Below are positions 8,634-16,938 of a stretch of 42,049 nt of DNA, piece after piece. Positions within the stretch are counted from its first letter, which is position 1, and each line of letters begins with the position of its first letter. Both the position numbers and the translations under genes were made by a program. Source of the DNA: Bacteroidales bacterium (lineage in GTDB: Bacteria > Bacteroidota > Bacteroidia > Bacteroidales > UBA932); NCBI GenBank assembly GCA_017617715.1, contig JAFZVQ010000027.1, forward strand, positions 1-42,049, given 5' to 3'. The notes under the pieces were generated by a model. The model was not told the origin of the DNA. It worked only from the letters and a program-made list of their open reading frames with translations, and searched no databases.

Positions 8634-10256
8634 TTAGAAAGTCTCTACTACTTCAATGTAGAACAGTCCGACTTCTCCGGATTTGTTGAATTTGTAATCG
8701 GTGCCTTTATCGAGATTCACGACGCCTGAATCATAGATTGTCCCGAGGGTCATTGTCGCGTTCACGATATTCGAGCTTCCCTTCTGCAGTTTGATGACCC
8801 CGTCCTTGTTGGACTGACGTTTGGCTGCGAAGAAGCGGATGGTGGTCGCGGCGCTCGAATGGGTGGTGAAGCTGACGTTATTGCTGCCGTCGATTTTCAT
8901 GGCGTGTGAATAGGTGTTGCCGAGAATGGTGAAGCTGTCCACGGCGAAATAACCGCTTGCGGAGCAATCGAGTATGCTTGTGCCCGTGACGGTGAAATAC
9001 GTTCCGGCCTGGCCGTCCTGGGTCTGGACAACATTCTTTTCATTGTCGATGTAGAATGTGTAGGTGTGGGAGGCTGCGGCGCCCGGGGCTGCCTGGGTGA
9101 GGGTCATAGTGGCCGTAGCGGCAATCTGGGTGTTGTCGGAAGCGTTGTAGTAGGTGAAGGTGATGGTCGCGCTGCGCGGCTCGGTGCCGGTGTTGGCATC
9201 GGTGGTGTAGAAATACAGGTTGCCGCTGGTGCCCATGTCAACGTAGTCATTTGAATGCAGCATCAGCCAGTCTGCACCGGCGTCCCTTCTTGAGCCGACT
9301 ATATATCCGGGAATGGGGTTGACTATCTTGAACGGTATCATGGCCTGGCCAAGTATGGCTTTGTCGGCTTCGATGAGCATGTCATCGACGAGGATTTCGG
9401 GCTCGAAACTCACGGTCGGGCTGCCTAGATCGTAGATCTTGCCGGAAGCGAGGGATACGCTTGTCAGGGATTTGGTGGTGATGGAAGCGGCGGTATCATC
9501 CGTCCGGGTGAAGGTCAGCTTGAGGTCGCCGCAGTTGGACTGCTTGGTCAGTACGGGAAGATAGTAGGTGGAACCGTTCTTGAATCCTCCGCTGCAGGTG
9601 AAGTCCATAAAGTTCTTGGCGCCGTTCACCTGGAAGGTTGCACCTGTGGACATGGTGTAGATGGGACGTCCACCGAGGCGGGCTCCGCCGGATACTTCGA
9701 CGTGGATGGCCTTGATGTCATCCATTGCCATGGTGATCTTAAGATATGCGGCGCCGTGGCGGAACGACAGGACGTTGCCGGAGGCAGCATCGGCTACGGC
9801 TGTCATGAACGCACCGGCGGTGGGAAAGCCTGCCTCGACGGCTTCCTGGGTGGTGACGACCTGGTCGATCACGAGCTGGCCGAGGTCGAGGGCCCAGCGG
9901 TTGCCTTTGGTGTCTGTCTCTTCGGGGCGGATGGCCACGTTGGGATAAAGTGCGTAGAATTCGGTTTCGGAGGCGTCGGTGTCGGCTATGGAGCCGCTGA
10001 ATTTGGCATTTGCGGTGCCTGCGCCTTCGGTTAGGGTGAAGGTGTACTGTTTGCCTGATGTCTTGGCGATGACGTTGATTTCATCTCCGGTGGACCAGAC
10101 TACAGACTTGGTGCCGGAGAGTTCGGTCTTGGTGTCGGGTGCGTTGACGGTGAAGGTCTTGGTGACCATTTTTCCGGTTTCGGGGGCGACTTCCTTGTTG
10201 CAGGAGACGGCGAGCAGCGAAAGTGCTGCGATGGTGAATGCGATAATCTTTTTCAT
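8634..10256 (-). CDS. Fimbrillin/BACON-like non-catalytic surface lipoprotein
   Basis: 540 aa from the ATG at 10256. A longer frame opens at 10331, but its extra 25 residues overlap the upstream small ORF and lack a signal peptide; from 10256 a signal with lipobox AVSC (Cys19) appears at once. A strong Shine-Dalgarno AAGGAGG at 10271-10265, eight bases away, supports this start. Parts: a fimbrillin-like N-terminal domain; a BACON-like Ig domain in the middle (FYTTDANTGTEPRSATITF); and a C-terminal beta domain starting HTYTFYID shared with the PL1 lyase. No lyase or hydrolase fold is visible. Probably a surface pectin-binding protein in the role usually held by SusE/F or SGBP proteins; that role is inferred from domains and context. 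Confidence 0.78.
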   Translation of the reverse strand: MKKIIAFTIAALSLLAVSCNKEVAPETGKMVTKTFTVNAPDTKTELSGTKSVVWSTGDEINVIAKTSGKQYTFTLTEGAGTANAKFSGSIADTDASETEFYALYPNVAIRPEETDTKGNRWALDLGQLVIDQVVTTQEAVEAGFPTAGAFMTAVADAASGNVLSFRHGAAYLKITMAMDDIKAIHVEVSGGARLGGRPIYTMSTGATFQVNGAKNFMDFTCSGGFKNGSTYYLPVLTKQSNCGDLKLTFTRTDDTAASITTKSLTSVSLASGKIYDLGSPTVSFEPEILVDDMLIEADKAILGQAMIPFKIVNPIPGYIVGSRRDAGADWLMLHSNDYVDMGTSGNLYFYTTDANTGTEPRSATITFTYYNASDNTQIAATATMTLTQAAPGAAASHTYTFYIDNEKNVVQTQDGQAGTYFTVTGTSILDCSASGYFAVDSFTILGNTYSHAMKIDGSNNVSFTTHSSAATTIRFFAAKRQSNKDGVIKLQKGSSNIVNATMTLGTIYDSGVVNLDKGTDYKFNKSGEVGLFYIEVVETF

Positions 10257-10264
10257 GATCGTGT

Positions 10265-10272
10265 CCTCCTTA
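10265..10272 (-). promoter_or_regulatory. Strong Shine-Dalgarno overlapping a stop codon
   Basis: The sequence TAAGGAGG merges the TAA stop of the 43-aa ORF (10272-10270) with AAGGAGG, eight bases before ATG 10256. Bacteroidetes genes usually lack Shine-Dalgarno sites, so this decides the start of the lipoprotein gene and suggests termination-reinitiation coupling with the small ORF. Confidence 0.75.
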
Positions 10273-10401
10273 CCATGTGATTGTGATTTCGCTGTCTTCC
10301 AGCTCGGGAATTCCGCCGGTCGGGCTCTCAATGAGGAAACTGAGGGCGTTCTCAGTTTCGAGCCATTCTGCCTGAGGAGCAGTGTAGCGTGTTTTTGTCA
10401 T
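10270..10401 (-). CDS. Small 43-aa ORF before the fimbrillin/BACON lipoprotein
   Basis: 43 codons from ATG (10401-10399) to TAA (10272-10270). Begins MTKTRYTAPQAEWLETENAL and ends LEDSEITITW. It lies in the gap between uxaA (stop at 10430) and the lipoprotein gene at 10256. No signal peptide, membrane segment or known domain is seen; it is acidic toward the C-terminus. It pairs in form with the 45-aa ORF at 8495-8632. Its stop codon is part of the Shine-Dalgarno of the next gene, so translation through it would affect the neighbour. It may be a coupling leader, a chaperone-like partner or a small structural protein; none can be chosen from sequence. Confidence 0.65.
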   Translation of the reverse strand: MTKTRYTAPQAEWLETENALSFLIESPTGGIPELEDSEITITW

Positions 10402-10429
10402 AACAAAATATGTTTGGTTTTATTGTTTT

Positions 10430-11959
10430 TTACAGTGTGACTCCGCTTTTGAAAATGGCTATTTCGCGATAGCCGCTGGCTTCTGCGCGCACGGGCTCTC
10501 CGCTGGCGGCGGCAAGCACCGCATCGATGAAACGGGGAGCCACTTCCTCCATCGGGGAGTCCTGTGCAAGCACTCCGGCATTGAAATCTATCCAGCCGGG
10601 TTTGTTCTCAAACAGGGGGGTGTTGGTGCTTATCTTCATTGTGGGTACGAAGCTGCCGAAAGGGGTGCCGCGGCCAGTGGTGAAGAGCACTATCTGGCAT
10701 CCTGCGGCACCGAGGGCCGTGCTGGCCACGAGGTCGTTGCCGGGGGCGCTCAGCAGGTTCAGACCATTGACGCTCAGGCGCTCTCCGTATTTCAGCACGC
10801 CGCGCACAATGCTCTTGCCGCACTTCTGCGTGCAGCCGAGGCTCTTTTCTTCCAGGGTGCTGATACCGCCCGCCTTGTTGCCGGGGGAGGGGTTCTCATA
10901 CACCGGCATGCCCTGAGCGATGAAGTACTCTTTGAAGTCGTTGATGAGGTTCACCGTCTTGTCGAAAGTGGCCCTGTCCTGGCAGCGGTTCATAAGTATG
11001 GTCTCTGCGCCGAACATTTCGGGCACCTCAGTGAGCACCGTAGTGCCGCCCCGGGCCACGAGCCAGTCGGAGAACACTCCCAGCAGGGGATTGGCGGTGA
11101 TGCCGCTCAGACCGTCGGAACCGCCGCATTTCAGGCCGACGCGCAGCTCGCTCACGGGCACCTCGGTGCGGACGTCCTTGCTCACTGTGGCGTAGATCTC
11201 ACGCAGCTGCTGCAGCCCGTACTCGATTTCGTCGCCGACTTTTTGCGTGGCGAACATGCGCACCCGGGATTCATCCACCGGGCCCACAAGCTCGCGGAAG
11301 GCGTCCAGCTGGTTGTTTTCGCAGCCCAGGCTCACCACCAGCACGCCTCCGGCGTTGGGGTGGTGCACCATGTCGGCGAGGATGGTACGGGTGTTCTCAT
11401 GGTCGGTGCCCAGCTGCGAGCAGCCGTAGTTGTGCGGGAACGCGATTATGGCGTCGACGGAAGATTCTTCGCTGCAATCAGATTCTTCGCTGCGCTCAGA
11501 ATGACAGATCTCCGCGTTGAAGCGGTCGGCGAGCTGCTGGCAGATGCCGTTCACGCAGCCGACAGTGGGGATGATCCATATCTGGTTACGGATACCTACC
11601 TGACCGTCAGAACGCCGGAAACCGAGGAATGTGCGGTCAGATTCTTCGCTGCTTTCAGATTCTTCGCTGCGCTCAGAATGACAGAACAGCGGCTCGTACT
11701 TATATTCAAGCAGGCCTTCCAGGTTGGTCTTGATGCAGGAATGGTCGATCAGCGTGCCGGAGGCGGCATCCCGGGCCACGTGCCCGACAGGGTAGCCGTA
11801 CTTAATCACGTTATCCCCGGCCTTCAGGCCCTTCAGCAACACCTTGTGCCCACGTGGCACCGATTCCTGCAGCACCACTCCTTCCACTACCTCTCCAGCC
11901 GCCAGGTCCTGCAGCGCCACCGCTACATTATCATCTTTATTGATCTTTATGTACTTCAT
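10430..11959 (-). CDS. uxaA: Altronate dehydratase with two repeat-encoded inserts
   Basis: 509 aa. Dehydrates D-altronate to 2-keto-3-deoxygluconate in the cytosol. The N-terminal SAF domain starts MKYIKI-KDDNVAVAL, followed by the large catalytic domain with GCVNGI, NYGCSQLG, SLGCENNQ, CGGSDGLSGITANP, PSPGNKAGG and C-terminal IAIFKSGVTL, very close to the E. coli enzyme. Two stretches are foreign to the family: about residues 93-107 (CHSERSEESESSEES) and 152-166 (CHSERSEESDCSEES). Both are written by the same 43-base compound repeat, at 11640-11682 and 11463-11505, and sit in linker positions between conserved blocks, so activity is probably kept. The start overlaps the uxaC stop in TGATG, suggesting coupled translation. 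Confidence 0.95.
   Translation of the reverse strand: MKYIKINKDDNVAVALQDLAAGEVVEGVVLQESVPRGHKVLLKGLKAGDNVIKYGYPVGHVARDAASGTLIDHSCIKTNLEGLLEYKYEPLFCHSERSEESESSEESDRTFLGFRRSDGQVGIRNQIWIIPTVGCVNGICQQLADRFNAEICHSERSEESDCSEESSVDAIIAFPHNYGCSQLGTDHENTRTILADMVHHPNAGGVLVVSLGCENNQLDAFRELVGPVDESRVRMFATQKVGDEIEYGLQQLREIYATVSKDVRTEVPVSELRVGLKCGGSDGLSGITANPLLGVFSDWLVARGGTTVLTEVPEMFGAETILMNRCQDRATFDKTVNLINDFKEYFIAQGMPVYENPSPGNKAGGISTLEEKSLGCTQKCGKSIVRGVLKYGERLSVNGLNLLSAPGNDLVASTALGAAGCQIVLFTTGRGTPFGSFVPTMKISTNTPLFENKPGWIDFNAGVLAQDSPMEEVAPRFIDAVLAAASGEPVRAEASGYREIAIFKSGVTL
11463..11505. repeat. Compound type 1 repeat in uxaA (second insert)
   Basis: A full 25-base element (11481-11505, GATTCTTCGCTG...GAATGAC) preceded by an 18-base partial copy (GATTCTTCGCTGCAATCA). 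In the uxaA frame it reads CHSERSEESDCSEES. The same compound layout recurs 134 bases away in the gene. Confidence 0.88.
11640..11682. repeat. Compound type 1 repeat in uxaA (first insert)
   Basis: An 18-base partial copy (11640-11657) followed by a full 25-base element (11658-11682). In the uxaA frame it reads CHSERSEESESSEES. It differs from the other uxaA copy only in the few bases joining the two parts. Confidence 0.88.
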
Positions 11960-13374
11960 CAGAAATTAAAGTAATTCTTGGCGTTGTTGTAGCTGATGTC
12001 TTCCACCATCTTGCCGATGAAATCAAGTTCGCTGGCAGGGAGCTTGCCCTCTTCGATATCGCGCCCGAGCAGGTCGCACAAAATGCGGCGGAAATACTCG
12101 TGGCGGGGATAGGAAATGAATGAACGGCTGTCCGTGAGCATGCCCACGAAACGGCTCAGCAAGCCGAGCACACTCAGCGCGTTCATCTGCTTACGCATGC
12201 CGTCCTCCTGGTCCAGGAACCACCAACCGCTGCCGAACTGCATCTTGCCGGGCACCGTGCCGTCGTTGAAAGTGTAAGCCATAGTCATCATCACCTCGTT
12301 ATCCTTGGGATTGAGGCAATAAAGGATAGTCTTCGCCAGCTTGTCGCATGACGCCAGCCTGTCGAAGAACCTATGTCCGGCTGCCGCCGTGGGCAGGTCG
12401 TGAATGGCATCGTAGCCCGTGTCGGGACCCACGAGACCGAACATCTTGCTGTTGTTGTTGCGGATGGCACCGATATGGAACTGCTGCGCCCAGCCGGCCT
12501 CTGCGTCCATGACGGCCTGGTCGAAGAGGAACGCGCTGCGGAACTTCTCCAGCTCGCGCGGCCCCGGCGCTATGCCCATGAGCACCTTCTTGAAGATGAG
12601 CTCAATTTCAAGCTCCTTGTAATCAGCTGCATAGAAAGTCTCGAGGCCGTGGTCGGAGAGTTTGCAGCCGTTGGCCGCGAAATAATCATGCCTTATCTTC
12701 AGCGCCTCCTGCAGGTCGGCGTAGGAATCTATCTCTTTGCCTGCGGCCTCTCCAAGCACCTTCAAATACTCTTTATAAGGGACGGGATTCTCAATCGCCA
12801 TAGCCTTGTCGGGCCTCCATGCAGGGATGACGCGCGTGCCGAAAGGCTTTTCGGCAATCATCTTGTGCCAGCGCAGGTCGTCGGCCGGGTCGTCGGTGGT
12901 GCAGACCACCTCCACCCCGAATTTGCGTATCAGCGCCTGGCCGCGGAATTCCGGAGTCGCCAGCTTGGCATTGCATTCTTCGAAGATTTCGCGGGCGGTG
13001 GCAGGGGAGAGGAGCTTGTCTATGCCGAAAACGCGACTCAGCTCCAGGTGGGTCCAGTGGTAGAGAGGGTTGCGCATCGTGAAGGGCACAGTTTCGGCCC
13101 ATTTCTCGAAGGTTTCCCACGCGCTGTGCTTGCCGCCGGTGAGATAATCCTCGCTCACTCCGTTCGCACGCATGGCGCGCCATTTATAATGGTCGCCGTA
13201 GTGGCCGTCCACCAGCCAGAGCTGGGTGATGTCGCGGAACTGTATGTTCTCCGCTATTTGCTGCGGCACGAGGTGGCAGTGGTAGTCGATGATGGGCATG
13301 CCCTCGGCATGTTCGTGGTAAAGCTTGCGGGCGGTTTCCGTCTGCAGCATGAAGTCTTTGTGGATAAAGCTCAT
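11959..13374 (-). CDS. uxaC: Uronate isomerase
   Basis: 471 aa, the normal family length. Isomerizes D-galacturonate to D-tagaturonate (and D-glucuronate to D-fructuronate) in the cytosol, the entry step of the saturated uronate branch. Amidohydrolase-fold metal site at the N-terminus in DYHCHL (30-35). Other family blocks are CTTDDPADDLRWH, SWRPD-like AWRPDKA, HIGAIRNNNSKMF, GSGWWFLDQEDGM and a C-terminal SYNNAKNYF. It precedes uxaA with overlapping stop and start codons. Its leader of about 96 bases, the longest gap in the minus-strand run, holds a type 1 repeat and a strong hairpin, so expression may be set apart from the SusCD genes upstream. Confidence 0.95.
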   Translation of the reverse strand: MSFIHKDFMLQTETARKLYHEHAEGMPIIDYHCHLVPQQIAENIQFRDITQLWLVDGHYGDHYKWRAMRANGVSEDYLTGGKHSAWETFEKWAETVPFTMRNPLYHWTHLELSRVFGIDKLLSPATAREIFEECNAKLATPEFRGQALIRKFGVEVVCTTDDPADDLRWHKMIAEKPFGTRVIPAWRPDKAMAIENPVPYKEYLKVLGEAAGKEIDSYADLQEALKIRHDYFAANGCKLSDHGLETFYAADYKELEIELIFKKVLMGIAPGPRELEKFRSAFLFDQAVMDAEAGWAQQFHIGAIRNNNSKMFGLVGPDTGYDAIHDLPTAAAGHRFFDRLASCDKLAKTILYCLNPKDNEVMMTMAYTFNDGTVPGKMQFGSGWWFLDQEDGMRKQMNALSVLGLLSRFVGMLTDSRSFISYPRHEYFRRILCDLLGRDIEEGKLPASELDFIGKMVEDISYNNAKNYFNF

Positions 13375-13389
13375 ATATTGTGTTATTTA

Positions 13390-13414
13390 GATTCTTCGCT
13401 ACGCTCAGAATGAC
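13390..13414. repeat. Type 1 dispersed repeat in the uxaC leader
   Basis: A 25-base copy of the GATTCTTCGCTG...GAATGAC element with one changed base (ACGCTC for GCGCTC), lying 15 bases upstream of the uxaC start. Together with the hairpin 22 bases further on it forms a compound intergenic insert. Confidence 0.85.
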
Positions 13415-13436
13415 AAATGGATTCTGGTAATTGGGA

Positions 13437-13464
13437 GGGAGTCGGGCGGTCAGGCCCGGCTCCC
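13437..13464 (-). terminator. GC-rich stem-loop between the large lipoprotein and uxaC
   Basis: GGGAGTCGGGC and GCCCGGCTCCC form an 11-base-pair stem with one mismatch around a 6-base loop. It lies 7 bases after the stop of the large lipoprotein gene. There is no following T tract on the minus strand, so it is more likely an mRNA-stabilising or attenuating hairpin than a full terminator. Its loop and upper stem (GGTCAGGCC) resemble the type 2 palindromic repeats. Confidence 0.45.
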
Positions 13465-13470
13465 CATGGA

Positions 13471-16400
13471 TTATTTTGCTATAAACAGCACTTCGTAGAT
13501 GAAAGGAGAGTTGGATCCGGACGGTTTGACGATCTGGATGTCCTGGGCCTCACCGCTTTCGTTGGTGATATCCCATTCATAGACTTCGGCACCCATTCCT
13601 GCCTTGTCCAGGTCGAAACAGACCAGGTCTACGTCGGCGCCGATGGCGTTGCCGCCAATCTTCACTCCCAGCTTGCAGTTGCCGTTATCGGCGACCGACT
13701 TGCCCACGGATGCAGTGACCTTGAGCTTGCCTGCTTTGGCGGTGTGGATGAACATGTATGCCGCTCCTCCGCCGTAAGTGATGGGCTGATATGTGACTCC
13801 GTCGGCAGTGCACGTCTTGGGAGAGTGCTTGATAGCCTTGCCGTTGGGCGAGAAGTACAACTGGCCCTCAGCGAATGCAGTGGCAACCTCAACCGCGCCG
13901 GCATCGTAGTGATAAACCTGCGAGTCTGAGACGCTGACAGCGCTGACGTACTCTTCGGTAAAGTTCCACTTGTACTCAACTCCTTGAGGAGCAGCCTCGG
14001 TGTAGACAAAGTCAACCTTGTAGATGAAAGGTGAGTTGGATCCGGAAGGCTTGACAATCTGGATGTCCTGGGCGGCACCGCTTTCGTTGGTGATGTCCCA
14101 TTCATAGACTTCGGCACCCATGCCCGCCTTTTCCAGGTCGAAACAGACCAAGTCCACGTCGGCTCCTATGGTGTTGCCGCCGATCTTGACGCCCAGCTTG
14201 CAGTTGCCATTATCGGCGACCGACTTGCCCACGGAGGCCGTTACCCTGAGTTTGCCTGCCTTGGATGTGTGGATGAACATGTATGCCGCTCCTCCACCAT
14301 AGGTGATGGGCTGATAAGTGACGCCGTCTGCGTTGCACAGTTTCGGCGAATGCTTGACAGCCTTGCCGTTAGGCGAGAAGTACAACTGGTCTTCTGCGTA
14401 TGTGGTGACGGCTTCCACCGCACCGGCATCATAGTGATAGACCTGTTTGTCGGAGACGCTGATGGCGCTCACGTACTCAGCGGTGAAATCCCATGTGAGA
14501 TGCTTCTCCACAGCCTCTTCTCCCGAGCCCTGGGGCTGGATGGCGATGGAAGCGTTGCCGAGTTGTGACTTCACGTAGTAGATGTCGTCCTGTGCGGGGA
14601 AAGCCTGGATGGTGAAGTTGTAGAGGCCTGCCTCAAGGGCGGCTATGGTCTCGGCCGGTACTGTGTACGACAGCGCGCCTTCCGTCAGTTCCACGGGACG
14701 TTTGTTGAACTTAAGTTCATAGGACGCTGCATTTGCCACTGCTTCCCAGGACACGTTGACCTCAGTCGCTTCGCCCTCTTTGACGGTGACAGGCTCGACA
14801 GTCAGCTTCGGGGTCGCGAGAACACTGTTGCCACCCTTGGCGTCTTTGCTCCAGGCAAGTTTCTTCACGCTGACGGGACCGTTTGCATAGATGTACACAA
14901 TGCCATCGCCGCTCACCCGGGGGACAAGAATCTTCTGCACACCGACCGACGATACCGCGGCGCTGCCTTGAATGGCAAAGCCTTCGTTATCGGCAAGGGC
15001 CACCACGACACTTCCGCCCGTCTTGCCGGGGTCGGCAAGAAGAATGTCCACGGAACCGGGGCCGTTCACCAGGAAGGATATATAACCTTCCGTGGGTATT
15101 CCCTTAGTGGAAAGCGGGGAAGCGGAAAGGAAGTTGATACCGTCGTCGGCATTGAGAGGCGTCGCCTCGGAACCGACGAGCAGGAGCCCGTCGCGGACGC
15201 GGCTGTTCTTGACCTCTCCGGCAAAGAGACTTGCATCCTGAAGATTCCATGTATGGGCACCCTCGATCACGTTCTGGGTAAGGTCCTCCGGCTTCTCTAC
15301 GTAGGAAATCCACCACTTGGAAGCACCCACTTTCTTGTCTATGAGCTCATCGTTGGCGAGCTGGAAGAAGTTGCCCTTGGAATTGTAGCAAGGATCGGCG
15401 TTCAGTACCGTGCAACCCGCATTCTGGGCGGAAACCCTCTTGAAGAAGTCCTTGCCCTGGGCGAATACGTAGTTGCCGGATGCCGAAATGGCAGGATCGG
15501 CAGTCTTGGAATTGTCCTGGACAAGCTGGGCGTAATCGACCACGGTCGGATCGGTCTTGCCGCCGTCTTCATAAAGGAACAGATTGTCTTTCAGGACGAG
15601 TTCGGTGGGAACGTAGAACGAGAAAATACCGCGGTTGTTGGTGTCGTTGATAGTGCAGATGTTCTTCACCGTGTTGTTGGTGAATTCCACCTTCCCGATC
15701 TTGTTGGCATCGAGCTGGTCGATGCGGAACAAGGTGCGGATGCCGTCCCAGATAGTGTTGTTCCTGAAAACTACGTTGCCGACCTGTCCGTTCTTGCGGA
15801 TGTCGAAAGCATCACCGCCGCTGGCCAGAATGTCGTGGATGTCGCAGGAGTCAAACAGGATATCGCCAACCTTGATGGCTGCGTCGGCTTTATCACCTTC
15901 GTAGAACAAGCCGGCTTTGTAATTGGTGATTTCGCAATTCACGACTTCAATGCTTGTAATCTCGACAGCTGTTGCCGTGCTGCGTTCGACTAGGCGGGAT
16001 TTGTCTGCGTTGCCGTTGAACGAAATACCCTCGAAGCGGAGGCTGCTGCCAGCGGCAATCCCGTCCACCAGGAAGCGGGCGATCACTACAGGCTTGGAGC
16101 CGTCGGCGCCGATTTCTCCAGTGAGGGTTACGCTTGCAGCAGGCTTGACGTCGCTGACGTTGTAGGGACTGCCGGACAGCTTGAGGTAGATGTTGCCGCC
16201 GGCCTGGAGGGCGGTGGCAAGTTCGGCTTCACTGGCAATCACGTTGGCCGTCCCCTTGTCTGCCATGGTCCAGACATCAAGCGCGCCGCGGGAAGCGCTG
16301 AGGTAGTAGAGAACCAGTTGATATTCGGTGGAAGGCTCCAGACCGCCCACGGTGACTGCTGCAGCCACCTGGTCGGACTCGCTTATTTCCATCTTCACCT

Positions 16401-16926
16401 CCTTGCCTCCCTTGACGGGGGTGCAGGTGACGTGGGTGACATCATCATAGTCGGACAGGTCCGTGGCCCATTTGATGGAGATGGAGTTTTCGGTGCGGGC
16501 GGTCACTTCGGGGAAGAGGTTGTCTTTCACTGCGAAGGTCTTGACGGAACCGTCATAGACGGCCCAATGGGAGTCTTCGCGGCCCTCTGCCTGGGCGCAA
16601 ACCTTGAACCAGTACTTGCTGTCGGCAGGGAAGGTGAGGGTGTATGGCACTTCGTCAGCATCGATTTTCCCTTCAAAGGCCACGTCCGTCATTTCTTCGT
16701 TCTTGTAGACCAGGAGGTTGAATGATTCTGCGTCCCTGTTGACATCCCATGAGAATGTCACCTGGTCGCCGGTGGCGCTGTTGACGCGCGCCGAGAGATT
16801 CTGAGGCTCAAGGCAGCGGGCGAGATTCAATTCCGTGACCTCGTTGAATTCCTTCTGGACGCAACTTGCCGCGCCGAAGGCCAGTAAGGCAAGGAATACA
16901 GATTTAGTTATTATGCTGTGTTTCAT
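13471..16926 (-). CDS. Large FN3/beta-helix lipoprotein of the pectin locus
   Basis: 1151 aa surface lipoprotein (lipobox AASC, Cys22). Two FN3-like domains (about 40-130 and 138-228) are followed by a right-handed beta-helix region (about 235-540) with many ladder-like asparagine strands, then a beta-sandwich (about 560-700), another FN3 (about 715-805) and two nearly identical 175-residue units (about 811-975 and 986-1149). The layout resembles Bacteroidetes pectin-locus proteins with DUF4957/DUF5123-type regions; no catalytic residues of PL or GH families are evident to me. Coming 12 bases after susD, it holds the SusE/SGBP position, so pectin binding or a cryptic lyase-like role is likely. 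Function is inferred from place and fold. Confidence 0.75.
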   Translation of the reverse strand: MKHSIITKSVFLALLAFGAASCVQKEFNEVTELNLARCLEPQNLSARVNSATGDQVTFSWDVNRDAESFNLLVYKNEEMTDVAFEGKIDADEVPYTLTFPADSKYWFKVCAQAEGREDSHWAVYDGSVKTFAVKDNLFPEVTARTENSISIKWATDLSDYDDVTHVTCTPVKGGKEVKMEISESDQVAAAVTVGGLEPSTEYQLVLYYLSASRGALDVWTMADKGTANVIASEAELATALQAGGNIYLKLSGSPYNVSDVKPAASVTLTGEIGADGSKPVVIARFLVDGIAAGSSLRFEGISFNGNADKSRLVERSTATAVEITSIEVVNCEITNYKAGLFYEGDKADAAIKVGDILFDSCDIHDILASGGDAFDIRKNGQVGNVVFRNNTIWDGIRTLFRIDQLDANKIGKVEFTNNTVKNICTINDTNNRGIFSFYVPTELVLKDNLFLYEDGGKTDPTVVDYAQLVQDNSKTADPAISASGNYVFAQGKDFFKRVSAQNAGCTVLNADPCYNSKGNFFQLANDELIDKKVGASKWWISYVEKPEDLTQNVIEGAHTWNLQDASLFAGEVKNSRVRDGLLLVGSEATPLNADDGINFLSASPLSTKGIPTEGYISFLVNGPGSVDILLADPGKTGGSVVVALADNEGFAIQGSAAVSSVGVQKILVPRVSGDGIVYIYANGPVSVKKLAWSKDAKGGNSVLATPKLTVEPVTVKEGEATEVNVSWEAVANAASYELKFNKRPVELTEGALSYTVPAETIAALEAGLYNFTIQAFPAQDDIYYVKSQLGNASIAIQPQGSGEEAVEKHLTWDFTAEYVSAISVSDKQVYHYDAGAVEAVTTYAEDQLYFSPNGKAVKHSPKLCNADGVTYQPITYGGGAAYMFIHTSKAGKLRVTASVGKSVADNGNCKLGVKIGGNTIGADVDLVCFDLEKAGMGAEVYEWDITNESGAAQDIQIVKPSGSNSPFIYKVDFVYTEAAPQGVEYKWNFTEEYVSAVSVSDSQVYHYDAGAVEVATAFAEGQLYFSPNGKAIKHSPKTCTADGVTYQPITYGGGAAYMFIHTAKAGKLKVTASVGKSVADNGNCKLGVKIGGNAIGADVDLVCFDLDKAGMGAEVYEWDITNESGEAQDIQIVKPSGSNSPFIYEVLFIAK
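13480..13970. repeat. Tandem domain repeat, copy 2
   Basis: DNA and protein copy of the unit at 14005-14495, offset by exactly 525 bases (175 codons). It encodes the final domain (QVYHYDAGAVE, LYFSPNGKA, YGGGAAYMFIHT, KPSGSNSPFIY). Confidence 0.9.
14005..14495. repeat. Tandem domain repeat, copy 1
   Basis: First protein copy of the duplicated C-terminal carbohydrate-binding-like domain. Differences from copy 2 are scattered, many at third codon positions, so the duplication is recent but under protein-level constraint. Confidence 0.9.
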
Positions 16927-16938
16927 AAGGCATCGCTG

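Noticed and set aside
10257-10331. N-terminal extension of the fimbrillin/BACON-like protein
   Set aside because: It overlaps the 43-aa ORF and would bury the signal peptide; a strong Shine-Dalgarno marks ATG 10256.
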